A stretch of 64,000 bases of DNA. Source: Letharia columbiana (lineage: Eukaryota; Ascomycota; Lecanoromycetes; Lecanorales; Parmeliaceae). Both the position numbers and the translations under genes were made by a program. The notes beneath the pieces were generated by a model. It saw only the letters and a list, made by a program, of their open reading frames with translations. It made no database searches and was not told where the DNA came from. Shown piece by piece: positions 45,511-56,385 of this stretch. The DNA is taken from NCBI RefSeq assembly GCF_014066305.1, contig NW_023501047.1, forward strand, positions 186,001-250,000. The letters are read 5' to 3'. How positions within the stretch are numbered: position 1 is the stretch's first letter; each line of letters opens with the position of its first letter.

Positions 45511-46107
45511 TCAAAGACTAGCAGCAATAAGCACGAAATTGATGATCCGACGAGGTACGCAACGGCAGAATGATTGCAATTGGCTACCGCTGAGTTCTAG
45601 AACAACGGGATTGTTTCCTCGAAGATAGACAAACCCTGGGACGTGGCAAGTGAAGTTAACGCGCGGGGTGCGCTTTGAGATAACCACACGAAGTGAGGTG
45701 ATACAATCCGTGTTGGCGGGTCCGATGGCTGTGATGAATTTTCGAAGTCTGGATTGGTCGATGATACGAGTGTGGGAGGTAGATAAGGTGAAGGTGTTTT
45801 GTGCGTAGTAGATGGGGCTGACCTCAAGGTAGGTTTGTCTGCAGGCGGAGGCGAGGGCGAGTGTTGACGGAATTCGTTGATAGAAGCCGCGAGGAAGAGG
45901 GTATTTCTTGAGTTTGACGGGCTGCTTGGTTGGTGCTACGACGGTGAAAGTCCAAATAAGCTCTCGGATCTCCGGTGGAAGAGAGAGGAGTCGGCAGGGT
46001 GGAGTTATTACTTGAGGGTTGGCAGCAGAGTGTTGAAAGTCTTCCATGGCAAGATTCAGGACAGCGGCTGTTGAGATTGCTCTCACTCGAGACTCGGTGC
46101 CTGCCAT
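45511..46107 (-). CDS. F-box-like fungal protein, tandem copy B
   Basis: A single exon encodes 198 residues. It has LLSLPPEIRELIWTFTVV at about 40-57, LALASACRQTYLEVSPIYYA, and RKFITAIGPANTDCITSLRV, the same blocks as the neighbouring copy A but clearly diverged. An alternative start is Met 21. The two copies are on the same strand, about 200 bp apart. The C-terminal 30 residues (QSFCRCVPRRIINFVLIAAS) differ from copy A, so the real end may involve a splice that I cannot place. Confidence 0.65.
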   Translation of the reverse strand: MAGTESRVRAISTAAVLNLAMEDFQHSAANPQVITPPCRLLSLPPEIRELIWTFTVVAPTKQPVKLKKYPLPRGFYQRIPSTLALASACRQTYLEVSPIYYAQNTFTLSTSHTRIIDQSRLRKFITAIGPANTDCITSLRVVISKRTPRVNFTCHVPGFVYLRGNNPVVLELSGSQLQSFCRCVPRRIINFVLIAASL

Positions 46108-46467
46108 GAGACCTTAGATAGTTCTATACTTGTTTCAGAAGCCCTACAATGTTGGAGCTGTAAGCTAGGTGATGGTGATCAGAGCGAAAACATACGTGCT
46201 CATCAAAGCTCGAATCATCCCTGTGGCCAGCGAAAGTGTGAATATTGGCTGGTTGCACGCATAAGAAAGCGACACAAAGATACAAATGCTGTGGATAGCA
46301 AAAGCAGCAGCCATGCACGTAATAGCTAATGATCCTCCCATTGCCCATACCACAACTATTACTGCTCCCCTCAGCCGGTAAAACCTTCGACCACCATCAT
46401 CGCCGTAGGTATACAATCTTCAGACCCGCAAGTATAGCAACCGTCAACCGGCGAATCGCAACGCTAT
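46108..46467. other. Short spacer upstream of F-box-like copy B
   Basis: No gene is recognised. Minus-strand frames contain hydrophobic stretches but no family resemblance. It lies between the 3' end of the two-TM protein gene and the start of copy B. Confidence 0.4.
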
Positions 46468-47085
46468 TCAGCTCTCATCACCCCTCTTCCCATGAGGTTT
46501 GTCGACGGCAGCAGCAAGCTCTTTGAGCGCCTCTTTTGTATCCTGGACCAATGTGTCCACCTCCTGAATCTGTCAGCCTCTCATTTTGGAAGGAACTCTG
46601 CGCCCAAAGGTTACCATTTGACGTCTCTCCACCTGCTCTTGCGTCACTTTAGTCAACTCCCATCCTCCATTTCTCCCCACCTTCAGGGCACGCCGCCCCC
46701 TAACGATGTCGGAAATCAGATGAGTGAGCAGAGCGGTGCCGATAAACTGGGTCAAGAGCAGCCAAGGATGCTCCACTAAGCTCCAGAAGGCCTTGTCCTC
46801 ATCCGCAAGTTTTGGCCTGTCCCCAACTCCGTCGCTAAGTTGTTGGGAGCAGGAAGTCTGCATCGCTGCAGTCGAGCCGTAGATTTCGCCTCCGGATCGC
46901 TCTGCGCAGATCTCCATAACCGTCGGACACAGGGTTTTTGAAGCGTTGGCAAAAGCAGGTAGTTCAGGAGCGCCGGGGCTGCTATAGTGGCCCAAGAAGA
47001 AGTAGACCATCGCGATAATCACCAGACAGAGGAAGAGGAAGATGCAGAGAAAGAGGTCCCAAAGATAATGTTTGAGTTTAAGCAT
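46468..47085 (-). CDS. Small two-TM membrane protein with C-terminal coil
   Basis: Two exons, 47085-46615 and 46569-46468, are joined in phase 0 through a 45-nt intron (GTAACC donor, CTGACAG acceptor) and give 190 residues. Without the intron the frame ends shortly after in an unlikely tail. With it, the protein continues as a regular helix (IQEVDTLVQDTKEALKELAA). The N-terminus has a strong membrane segment at about residues 8-31. A Cys-containing loop (KTLCPTVMEICAERSGG, QTSCSQQLSDGVGD) follows, then a second hydrophobic segment LLLTQFIGTALLTHLISDIV at about 110-130. The family is not recognised. The four Cys between the membrane segments suggest a lumenal or extracellular disulphide-bonded loop. 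Confidence 0.62.
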
Positions 47086-48049
47086 CTTGAAAGACAGAGG
47101 CTATCGGAGTTGGGTCTATTTGTCGCGACGTATTTCGACTCGTATGTTTTGCTTGGATTATGTGCCTGGATTCTGTGCCTGGGTCAGGATGGGCAGCCCT
47201 GCTTGGATAGGGTAGCTGTCCAGCTTACTTTATACGTACTTCAGTAGTATAAGTTTGGCCAGGAATGTGTCTGTTGCTGTGACTTGGTTTTGCTGAATTC
47301 GGATTGTGAGACGAGATGGCAAGAACAGAAAGAAAAGTAGAAGTACGGAAGCCGCAGGCATTGCACCAAGAGATATAAGGAAAGATCGCTCTGGCTTGGC
47401 ATTACTCCATAGTTATAACTCTACCACCACTACCATACGCACGTAACACTTCTACAACAAGGGCAAGGAAGACATGAAATCTCACCTTCGATCAGGCGCT
47501 GAATCGTGATGAATCACAACGCCTGCTGTTCTGGACAACAGCCTAATGAACATAAGATTCTTACTATCAGTTGTCAAGATAGGATATTTGGGCTAAGTTG
47601 ATTCATATCCTCCTTCATCAGAAAGTTCATCACGTTCTACAGCCGTCATCCATTATTGCCGGGATGCAGACGTAGGGTCTCGTAATAGCATCGTGGGCTA
47701 TTCAAAAATCTCCTTTCAGGTTCCGGAATCTTTCCGATTTCATAGTGTATGGCACCGAGTTACCCAGCGCATAGAAACTGGATAGTGTTCAGTATTCTGC
47801 AGAAAGTGAGAGCGCATGATTGGGGAAGTTGTGCAAGTTGCGAGGCAAAAGAGCGAATTCCGGATTAAAGATCGACCGAGGGCACTAACCATAATGGGAC
47901 GGGCAAATCCGCAAAGAAGTTTCTCGACAACATCATCGCCGGGGTCAACCATGTCTTGCCACCGTCGGCCATGATGAACGCTCCTTTATTAATTCGATTT
48001 CATTGATACGAATCTTTCATTTCTAGCTCATCAACACCACACCACCATC
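47086..48049. other. Divergent promoter region upstream of the i-AAA protease gene
   Basis: About 1 kb lies between the two-TM protein gene (-) and the start of the YME1-like gene (+). No coding frame of interest or repeat was seen. The last 40 bases (CTCATCAACACCACACCACC) form a typical leader before the ATG at 48050. Confidence 0.5.
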
Positions 48050-50753
48050 ATGGCGTTCCAGCACCCAGTAGCGGTATGTAGACGCCACCGGTGTCTTGAT
48101 GGGTTTCTCTAACAAATGCCTTGGGTAGAACATGGCTTCTATAACTTCAGAGCTATGGCCATCTGTGAAATCTTCTTTGAAAGTCCCTTGGAGACATCTA
48201 CGGCAACACCCGCCACAGGCGGTTGCGTCCACGTTTCGGAGTGTTGCAGGACAGCGGTCGATATCGACCGAGTCGTCCAAGGCGGAGAGCAATGTCAGTC
48301 CCAGATACTGGCGCATTTTTGGTATGATACTGACTTTGGCAGATCCGTCCAGCGCCGGAGCTGCCAGACTGCTTAGCAATAGCGCCCATGGCCACTCTCA
48401 GACCTCTGTGCCCCAGAAGCATCATGCCCGGCCGTCAGCTATTGACCATGGGAACCATCCGTACGTCACACCGCCTGGCCTCTTGACTTACACCTCCGCT
48501 CACCCATACAGCTTCCTCTAAGATCCTTCAATGTGCAAATCCATTCTTCGTGGGAACGCACTCCATGTCACGGAATACGCGGCCCTACTCAACGTTACCA
48601 CCCTTTCAATTCATACGCGGTTACAGACCAATAAAATCTAGCTTGCCTAGTGTCTCTCAACGACGGACTCTATTTGCCGGGAGCTCTTCCCAAAATTTAC
48701 TTGCGCATATGGAACACACGGCCAACAACAACCCTACAAGCCCAACAGCCCAGAATGCTTTCTATGCAGCACTACTACGTGCTGATATGCCCGCAATTCT
48801 GGTGGAGCGATACCAGACTGGACGGTATGCATCCAACACTGCCTGCGACGCTACGTACCACCGAGCACTCGAAATGCTTGCCCGGACAGAGGGGACTTCG
48901 GCTTTAGGAGGCGGAACACCAACACATGGGCGCAACCACGCGTCCAACGAACAGCTGCAGGCTATTGGCCAGGCTGTTGCAGCACGATCAAGAGGCGGAG
49001 ATGTTGCTGGCCCCAAGGTGGTCAGCTCTGGCACCGGTAACAAAGCTAGTCCGTTGTACGTGGTCGTCGATGAATCGATAGGCTCAGTTATCTTCAAATG
49101 GGTCAAGTTCACCTTCTACTTCGTCCTAATTGGCTACGTTTGCGCGGTTGTCCTTCAGCTGGCTATCGATACTTCTGGGGTCCTGAGGAAAGTTGGAGGT
49201 GGCGCTGTCAATGAAGCTCTGCCCCAGCAACAGACTGTCCGCTTCTCCGATGTTCACGGATGTGACGAGGCCAAGGAAGACCTTGAGGAACTTGTTGAAT
49301 TTTTGAAGAACCCTGAGAAATTTTCGACACTTGGTGGAAAGCTGCCCAAAGGTGTCTTACTTGTTGGGCCGCCCGGTACTGGAAAGACACTACTAGCTCG
49401 TGCCGTGGCTGGAGAAGCTGGAGTGCCCTTCTTCTTCATGTCTGGTGCCGAGTTTGACGAAATCTATGTCGGTGTTGGTGCCAAGCGTATTCGTGAATTG
49501 TTCGCCAATGCTCGAGCCAAGGCCCCAGCAATCATTTTCATTGATGAGTTGGATGCTGTGGGGGGCAAACGCAATGAAAGAGATCCATCATATGCCAAAC
49601 AATCCCTCAACCAGCTCCTCACCGAACTCGATGGCTTCTCACAAGATACTGGTGTCATCATACTCGCCGCGACGAACTTCCCGCAATTGCTCGACAAAGC
49701 TCTCACTCGCCCCGGACGATTTGACCGCAATATTATTGTCCCTCTGCCTGACGTCCGTGGCCGTATGGAAATCCTCAAGCACCACATGAAGAATGTTCAA
49801 GTAGCTACCGAAGTTGACGAGTCAATCATCGCACGAGGCACCTCCGGCTTCTCTGGCGCAGAGCTCGAGAACCTCGTCAACCAAGCCGCTGTCCGGGCAG
49901 CCCGCAACAAATCTACAAACGTCGGCATGTTGGACTTCGACTGGGCCAAAGACAAGATCCTGATGGGAGCTGAGCGGCGGAGCGCCGTCATCCAAGAGAA
50001 GGACAAAATAATTACCGCTTATCACGAGGCTGGGCATGCGCTAGTCTGCTTGTTCACCAAAGGAGCGGCACCACTCTACAAAGTCACCATCATGCCTCGG
50101 GGCCAAAGTCTAGGCACAACGCACTTCATGGACGATATGGACAAAGTCTCAAAGGTCAGGACGGAATACTTTGCCGAAATCGATACGGCCATGGGCGGAA
50201 AGGTCGCTGAGCAGCTAATCTACGGAGACGATAATGTCACAAGCGGTTGCTCAGCGGTACAGACCCCTTCCTCTTCTCGCGTGCAAAGGCAAATGCTAAC
50301 AGCACGCAGGACCTCACAGCAGCAACACGGATAGCCTACCTGATGGTGACCAGGCTCGGCATGTCCGACATCCTTGGTAATATGGACTTTGGAAGCAGCT
50401 ACGAAAACCTCTCATCCGAGACCAAACTCAAGATCGAGCAAGAGGTCACCCGTTTCGTGGAAGAGGGCAAATCTCGCGCGACCGCTCTGCTGACGGGAAA
50501 GAGGAAGGAATTGGACATAGTGGCGAAGGCACTGATGGAGCACGAGACTTTGAGTTTGGAAGAGGTAAACAGGGTGCTGAAGGGCGAGAAGCTGGATAAG
50601 ATGACTACGCTAGCGCAATCTCCATTGAAGTTGCCCGAGATTGTGCTGCCGCCTGGTATGGGTGGCGAAAGTACGTCGGCGTCTACCGCTAGGGATATGG
50701 ACCCGGGGCCGGATAACGGACGGGGGGGTGGGAGTGGTGGTGCGAAGTTATAA
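48050..50753 (+). CDS. yme1: Mitochondrial inner-membrane i-AAA protease (YME1)
   Basis: Exons are 48050-48073, 48129 to about 48460/48464, about 48512/48523 to 50256, and 50310-50753. The product is about 845 residues. It degrades unfolded and regulatory proteins on the intermembrane-space side of the inner membrane. The N-terminus is a basic, Ser-rich mitochondrial presequence. One membrane segment lies near 49110-49170 ([20 protein letters not shown]). The AAA domain has Walker A GPPGTGKT (49365-49389), Walker [15 protein letters not shown] (near 49530), [20 protein letters not shown], and the zinc-protease motif HEAGH (50023-50037). The last exon carries [20 protein letters not shown]. 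The second exon junction is uncertain. The best-looking donor (48461) and acceptor (48511) do not keep frame, whereas 48465 with 48522 does. All catalytic motifs are intact. Confidence 0.93.
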
Positions 50754-53700
50754 GCAGTTGTCTACTCCACCTCTCTTTCCTCATTGCCGAGCGCAGCGGA
50801 GTATTACCAAGCATATGTACTAGGAAACAGCCGGCGAGGCAGCCCTCTAGGCGTCATTTTGCAATCCCATCACCGTGACTTGCATAGGTAGCATAGCGCT
50901 CTATGGCGTTGCAGATTGGTGTACATAAGCCCACACTCCACTGCACACCTCTCTCTCTCTCTCAAAGCCATGTCCCGATGTGCCCAACCCACCACAGCCA
51001 CGAACCTCCGCATGGTGGTCATGCGTCATAAGCTCAGCCCCATTTCACGTTGAACCCGGTAACATAACACCCATTCGGACTCAAAGGCAGCTCAGCTGCG
51101 TCGAATGGGCGGAGCGACAGCTTCTTATTTGACGGGTCTTTCCCTCAAGAGCAGTGCACACACACATAGAGTTCTCCTCTCTCTCTCTCTCCCTCTCTGA
51201 CACATAAACCTCCTTCTATCGAGTCTTTTCCTTTAATACGGTACTCATGGCTTCGTGCCAGCCACCGAGCCTAAATTTCTCCCGAGAAAGTCCACAACGA
51301 TTGCCGTCACTGGTTGACTGTGTCCGTCTGGGACCCCGTCCTTGGCCAGTCCTCTGCTGGAAATGGCTTGGCTGTGGTTCGAAGGATCTTGTACCTGCCA
51401 TCTGTGCCGTTGGTCGAGCTGCTTTGAGGAAGGATAGTTGTTTTAGCGACTCCTGGTTTCCTCGCTCAGACTTTGTTGCCGATATGGCGTTGGAAGCCCG
51501 GACGAAGTTGGAGTCGACGACTTATGATCATTGGGTCCATTTGAGGGCGAGATGCTCTGGTAGTATCAGCGGCCCTTGGCCACCCATGTAGGGTAGCCTT
51601 GATGTGGGGATCTCAGTGCCACTCTCGCCGGTAGTATAAGTCCTAGAGTATCGCTAATGAGTGAAGTGCTATTCATAAAGAAACGAAGATCACTAGGTCT
51701 CTATTTAATGCTGGAAGCGCTGAGTTTCCGGATCTTGATTGGTGGGCGATGGGCCTGTCTCGAGAAGTATGGATTCCAAGACTGTAGAGTAAACCGTTGA
51801 CGAGACTCTTTTACGTCCGGCTTAGGACAATCGATAAGACTCAGTAGCCCGTGTGGTCCCGGCATTTATTTCTTCGAAGCTGTTGCCGCTGCTGCCTTGC
51901 AGTCTCCTAGAATACAGCTTTTTAGTCCTGGGATTCTTAACACCATAAAGCATCCAACAAACCCAAGACCAGAGGACCGACCAAAGGACCAGATATGACA
52001 TGGCTAGGCACATCGAGGACACGCATGATGTAGAAAGTGCTTGCAGACCAAATGCACGATGAAGAAAAACCAGCAAAACAGGGTTCGGGTGGGAACTTCG
52101 TAGTGAAGGATAACGGACCACAGTTTTCAGGCTTCGTCTCTCTACCATGACGCATTAGCATCTGCAAGGAGAATTTGGCAGGAGATGGACATTTACATCG
52201 CCACAACGTTCGGAGGACACCTCACATGACTAGACCCAGCAACGTCAGCGGATAGCCAATAGCTGCAGGACATGGGGTTGACTCGCCTTGCTTGGTACCT
52301 AGTACACCATGCCTTCACGATGTATCTCACATGCCCACATCGATAATTGACTTGCGTATAATCACACCTACACCATTTCGGATTTCAGCATTTCTCTTTG
52401 AAGACCAGTGTCGAATTCCAAGATAGGTCTGAGGGGCCTTCATGTAGCATTGTTTACTGTTTGCTCTGCAACGCGTCTGATCATTCAAGCCAAGGTACTG
52501 AAAGGTGGAAATCGCTCCGAAAGGGTGCATACATTCTTTCAAGCTTTTCGAGCTTCGGAGGATATCTTCAAGTCGAAAGGCCAGGTCGTCAATTGGGGTC
52601 AGGTAGTAGGCAGGAACCGGCTCTAAGTAGTACCGGGTAGCGGCCTCTCAGTCACTTCTATAGGGCCCGAGAGACATTATAATTTTCCGCAAGAATGGCC
52701 CGAGGTCAGGGCATTGGCCATGTTTGATCCAACTGAACTGCGCTTGGGACGAGCCGGATAGCTGACCGGGGCACGCGACGACAGGTACAATCCTGGTCCC
52801 CACAACAACGCATCCTGTGGTCCAGGTGATGCTACACATCGTGCAACGATGGTCGGAGGCTGTTGGATGAGAGGAGTGGAGTAGGTTCTGCGTGGGGAGT
52901 GAGTGAGGAGGGAAGGTGTTCGATTCTGAGAGACTTGGAAGGAATCAGGGAAAGTGACACCTGCCACCGGGTGCTCCCGTGGGTCGGTCAATGCCTCCGG
53001 CGAGTTGAAGATTGCGGATGACGTGCCGGGGCTCTGTATGGGAGCGCTGGGCATGGGGTGAGAACCCTCCTGTTACAGATCTTTCCGCCAACTTCGTTCT
53101 CCTTTCCAGATCTTCCGTGCACGATGACGGGCTCTCTGCCTTCCTTAGGGCATAAAGGCTCGAACCCAGTCTTTCAGAGATCAAGTGACTGCCTCGAACG
53201 GCAACATGCATAATCCCGTGCTTCTGGAACGTGGGAAACCCCACGAAGATCGGTTATATACGGTGCTACACGTGCGGTGTTTCCACGTACACATGCCGGT
53301 CGTGGGGGCACTCTAACGATGTTAGCATGCTGTCACTGGAGACCGCGGCTTCCAACTTCTCCATCTTCAGAGCCCGAGCGAGTGGTCGTGGGAGTTGACA
53401 GGCTCGGCTTGCGCGCCAGGGTTGGTCTGATTCGCCAGATAGTCAGTCACACAGAACCTTACGTCTCCACATTGTGATCAGCATTCGTGCATGATCCTTT
53501 ACCGTGGTGCCATTCCGGGGGAATTGACGTGGCAATTGGACACGAGCACAGTAAGTGGAGTTGAACCCGGTACTTGTTCGGGCTGTCGGTATTCTCTCCC
53601 ATCTTTCGCCCGGGAAGTGGGCTGGACATCGTCATTTCAGAGGCCCGAGCAGACTTCCGATGCCTCACCCGAGGTCATGAGTCCTTGACGGGCATGGAGC

Positions 53701-53911
53701 ACGGCGACGCCATCTCCAGTCAATGGCCACATTCGTCATCGGAGAGCAAGTATCAACGACTCTGCGGGCTGGATAACGCGACAACATTGGAAATGCTCGC
53801 GTCAAGAGCAACAGTGAAGCATTGCAAAGGGGGTACTATATATCCAATAATATACACACAAATGCTAAAGATGTCTACTGAAACAGGGGATCTGGGAGCA
53901 GCTACAGTCGG
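50754..53911. other. 3.2-kb gene-poor stretch
   Basis: It lies between the 3' ends of YME1 (+) and glycerol kinase (-). There are short CT arrays at about 50947-50961 and 51176-51199. Frames such as 51247-51591 (+) and 51822-52206 (-) have no family resemblance and are probably chance. Nothing else was recognised. Confidence 0.5.
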
Positions 53912-55668
53912 TCAATTGCTTCGAGTGCTATGTTCGGACTCGAGCCATCCTCTGGACATCTCGACGGCTCGTTCCCACCTCTCAAACATCTTTTTACTTG
54001 CCTCTTTGGACATCTGCGGCTTGAATATCGTGTGGTCCTCACTGTTGATCTCTTTCAGCTCTTCGAATTCCTTCCAGACGTCTACAGCGAAGCCAGCTGC
54101 AATGGCAGCACCGAGTGATGTCGTCTCGCGCATAGCGGGCCGGTCAACGGGTATACCTATGAGATCTGCCTGTGTCTGTAGTGGTTGAGCCGCGACGCCA
54201 GTATGTCAGGGTGGAAACAGCAGGAAGCTACGAACCTGCATACAAAGATCGGAATTGCTCATACCGCCATCCACTTTCAGTTCGCTTAATTTGTGGCCGC
54301 TGTCTTTTTCCATTGCATCAAGGATGGCCTTGGTCTGGAAGCAGGTAGCTTCCATCGTCGCCCGGGCAATGTGGCCTTTCTCGGTATGCTGGGTGATGCC
54401 GAATATGGTCCCCTTGGCATCATCAATCCAATATGGTGCAAAGAGCCCACTGAAAGCAGTGACGAACACACAGCCTCCATTATCCTTGACGGTTGCCGCT
54501 AGATCATTAATGTGATGGGACGCTTCGATAAAATTAAAATTGTTGCGGAGGAATTGGACTGCGCTTCCAGCGACGGCAATGCTGCCCTCCAGAGCATACA
54601 CTGGTTTCCTTTCCCTACCAAAATGGTAGGCCACGGTTGCCAGCAAACCATGAGTAGACATAACCGGCTTCTCACCGACATTGTAAAGCAGAAAACAGCC
54701 GGTGCCGTACGTGTTCTTTGCCTTGCCAGGAGAAAATCCAAGCTGGCCGACAAGAGCGGCAGACTGATCGCCAAGACAGCCAGTGATCTTAATTCCTTTC
54801 AGTGATCCGGAGGCTATGGAGCCAAAAGCATTGGCGTCGGACGACGGTACTATCTTCGGTAGCTTCATTTTCTTGGGATTAATATCAAAGAAGTCCAACA
54901 CAGTCTGGTCGTATTCCAAAGTGTGTAGATTTACAAACATCGTTCTTGACGCATTGGTCACATCAGTGACATGGACATTCTTCTCCTTCCCATTTAAGTT
55001 GTACAGCAACCATGAATCGATGGTGCCAAACACCAGTCGGCCTGCTTGATATACCTTGCGTACTGTTTCCACATTGCGGAACATCCACGTGAACTTGAGT
55101 GATGATGGATAGGTTGAGAGAGGTAGTCCACAAATGTCTTGAAGCTTATCAGCGCCGTGACGTTGCTTGAGTTCCCGAACGATAGCTTGGGTTCTTGTGT
55201 CTGGCCATGCGATAGCGTTATAAACTGTATCTCCTGTCTCCTTGTCCCAAAGCACTGTCGTTTCTCGTTGGGTGGAGAGGCCGATAGCTTTGATGTCCGA
55301 GATCGAGTGGCCCTTTGCCGTGAAGTCTTTCGTAGCTTCTTCGATGCAAGTGTTGACGGACTCGACGATCTCGACAGGATCATGCTCGATCCATCTGCGT
55401 AGCGGTCAATGCTGTCACTGCGCTGGTAGTGACGTTGGTGTGGTTGTACCGACCCTGAGTGTGGGTACATCTGTTTGAACTCCATTTGATGAGAAGCTAT
55501 TGGACTTCCCGTGCTGTCAAAGATGAGGAAGCGCGTGCTCGTTGTTCCTTGATCGATTGAACCGATGAACCATCGCTTGGGATTCTTCTCGTCTTGTATG
55601 GAGACTTGTGCATCTTTGCTGTCTTTCGAGACATTGCCAGGCTTGGGAGTACTTGTAGGCTCAGTCAT
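53912..55668 (-). CDS. gut1: Glycerol kinase
   Basis: Three exons on the minus strand, 55668-55454, 55394-54236 and 54175-53912, join in frame to 545 residues, the usual length. The enzyme phosphorylates glycerol to glycerol 3-phosphate with ATP, the entry step for glycerol use. The FGGY-family features are in order: [16 protein letters not shown] (N-terminal phosphate-binding loop), [10 protein letters not shown] across the first splice, [43 protein letters not shown]-like [64 protein letters not shown], and in the last exon [11 protein letters not shown] with [17 protein letters not shown]. Nothing is broken. It is transcribed in the same direction as the BLM10 gene upstream, 0.7 kb away. 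Confidence 0.96.
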
Positions 55669-56385
55669 GGTGCCGTGTAGACAGCAATAGGAAGGAGATT
55701 GCCTGGGGCGTTGTGTGCTGGGGAACTGCTGGGAGAAGGTAGAAGGAGACGTTGAGGGAAATGATTGTGGAAGGGAAGTAGAGAAGACAAGGCAAAGAGA
55801 AGAATCGATGACAGAGACAGCTGTAAGTACTCAGTGCCGGTAAAACGTTTTTATTAGTTGTAGAGTTGTAGAGCGAAGAGTTGGCAGTCCCGTTGGCAGA
55901 AACTCAGCAACAGAGTACTATACCCCGCAGACGAAGTACCTACTCGTATTTCCTCCGCCCGCCTTGTTTTGTTTTTGGTTTTTCCTTGGGTGGGGCCCTC
56001 GGACCTTCATCCGCCCGTGGCGGAACCGAACCGCGCCAAAAACAGCTCCACCTACCACTCACATTCCTTCAACTTTAGTATGTAAATCGAATAGGAAAGA
56101 GCTCACGTTCGGAGTGGATTCGGTTGTATTCATGCTGACAATCATACTGAAGGCGCTCCTTGATGCCTGATGATACCACTATCATGTCCATCGCAATGCC
56201 ATAATAGACAATCGCTCATGCCTCCTGTAACCAACGCACGCAAGCTGTAATGCACATACTGAGAACACCACCCTCGATCTAGTGTATCCGTGCGAACAGA
56301 AACACCATACGCTATGCTCTATACCAGGAGATGAGGCCCGCTGAGACGAGGAGACCACGCACTCGACCATTCCTAAACCAACCAT
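55669..56385. other. Spacer between glycerol kinase promoter and BLM10 3' end
   Basis: It holds the glycerol kinase promoter (55669 to about 56000) and the 3' flank of the BLM10 gene. No gene or repeat was recognised. Confidence 0.5.

Noticed and set aside
51216..53690. Short frames of 60-125 codons on both strands
   Set aside because: They overlap one another in several frames, lack recognisable motifs and have no joining splice sites.
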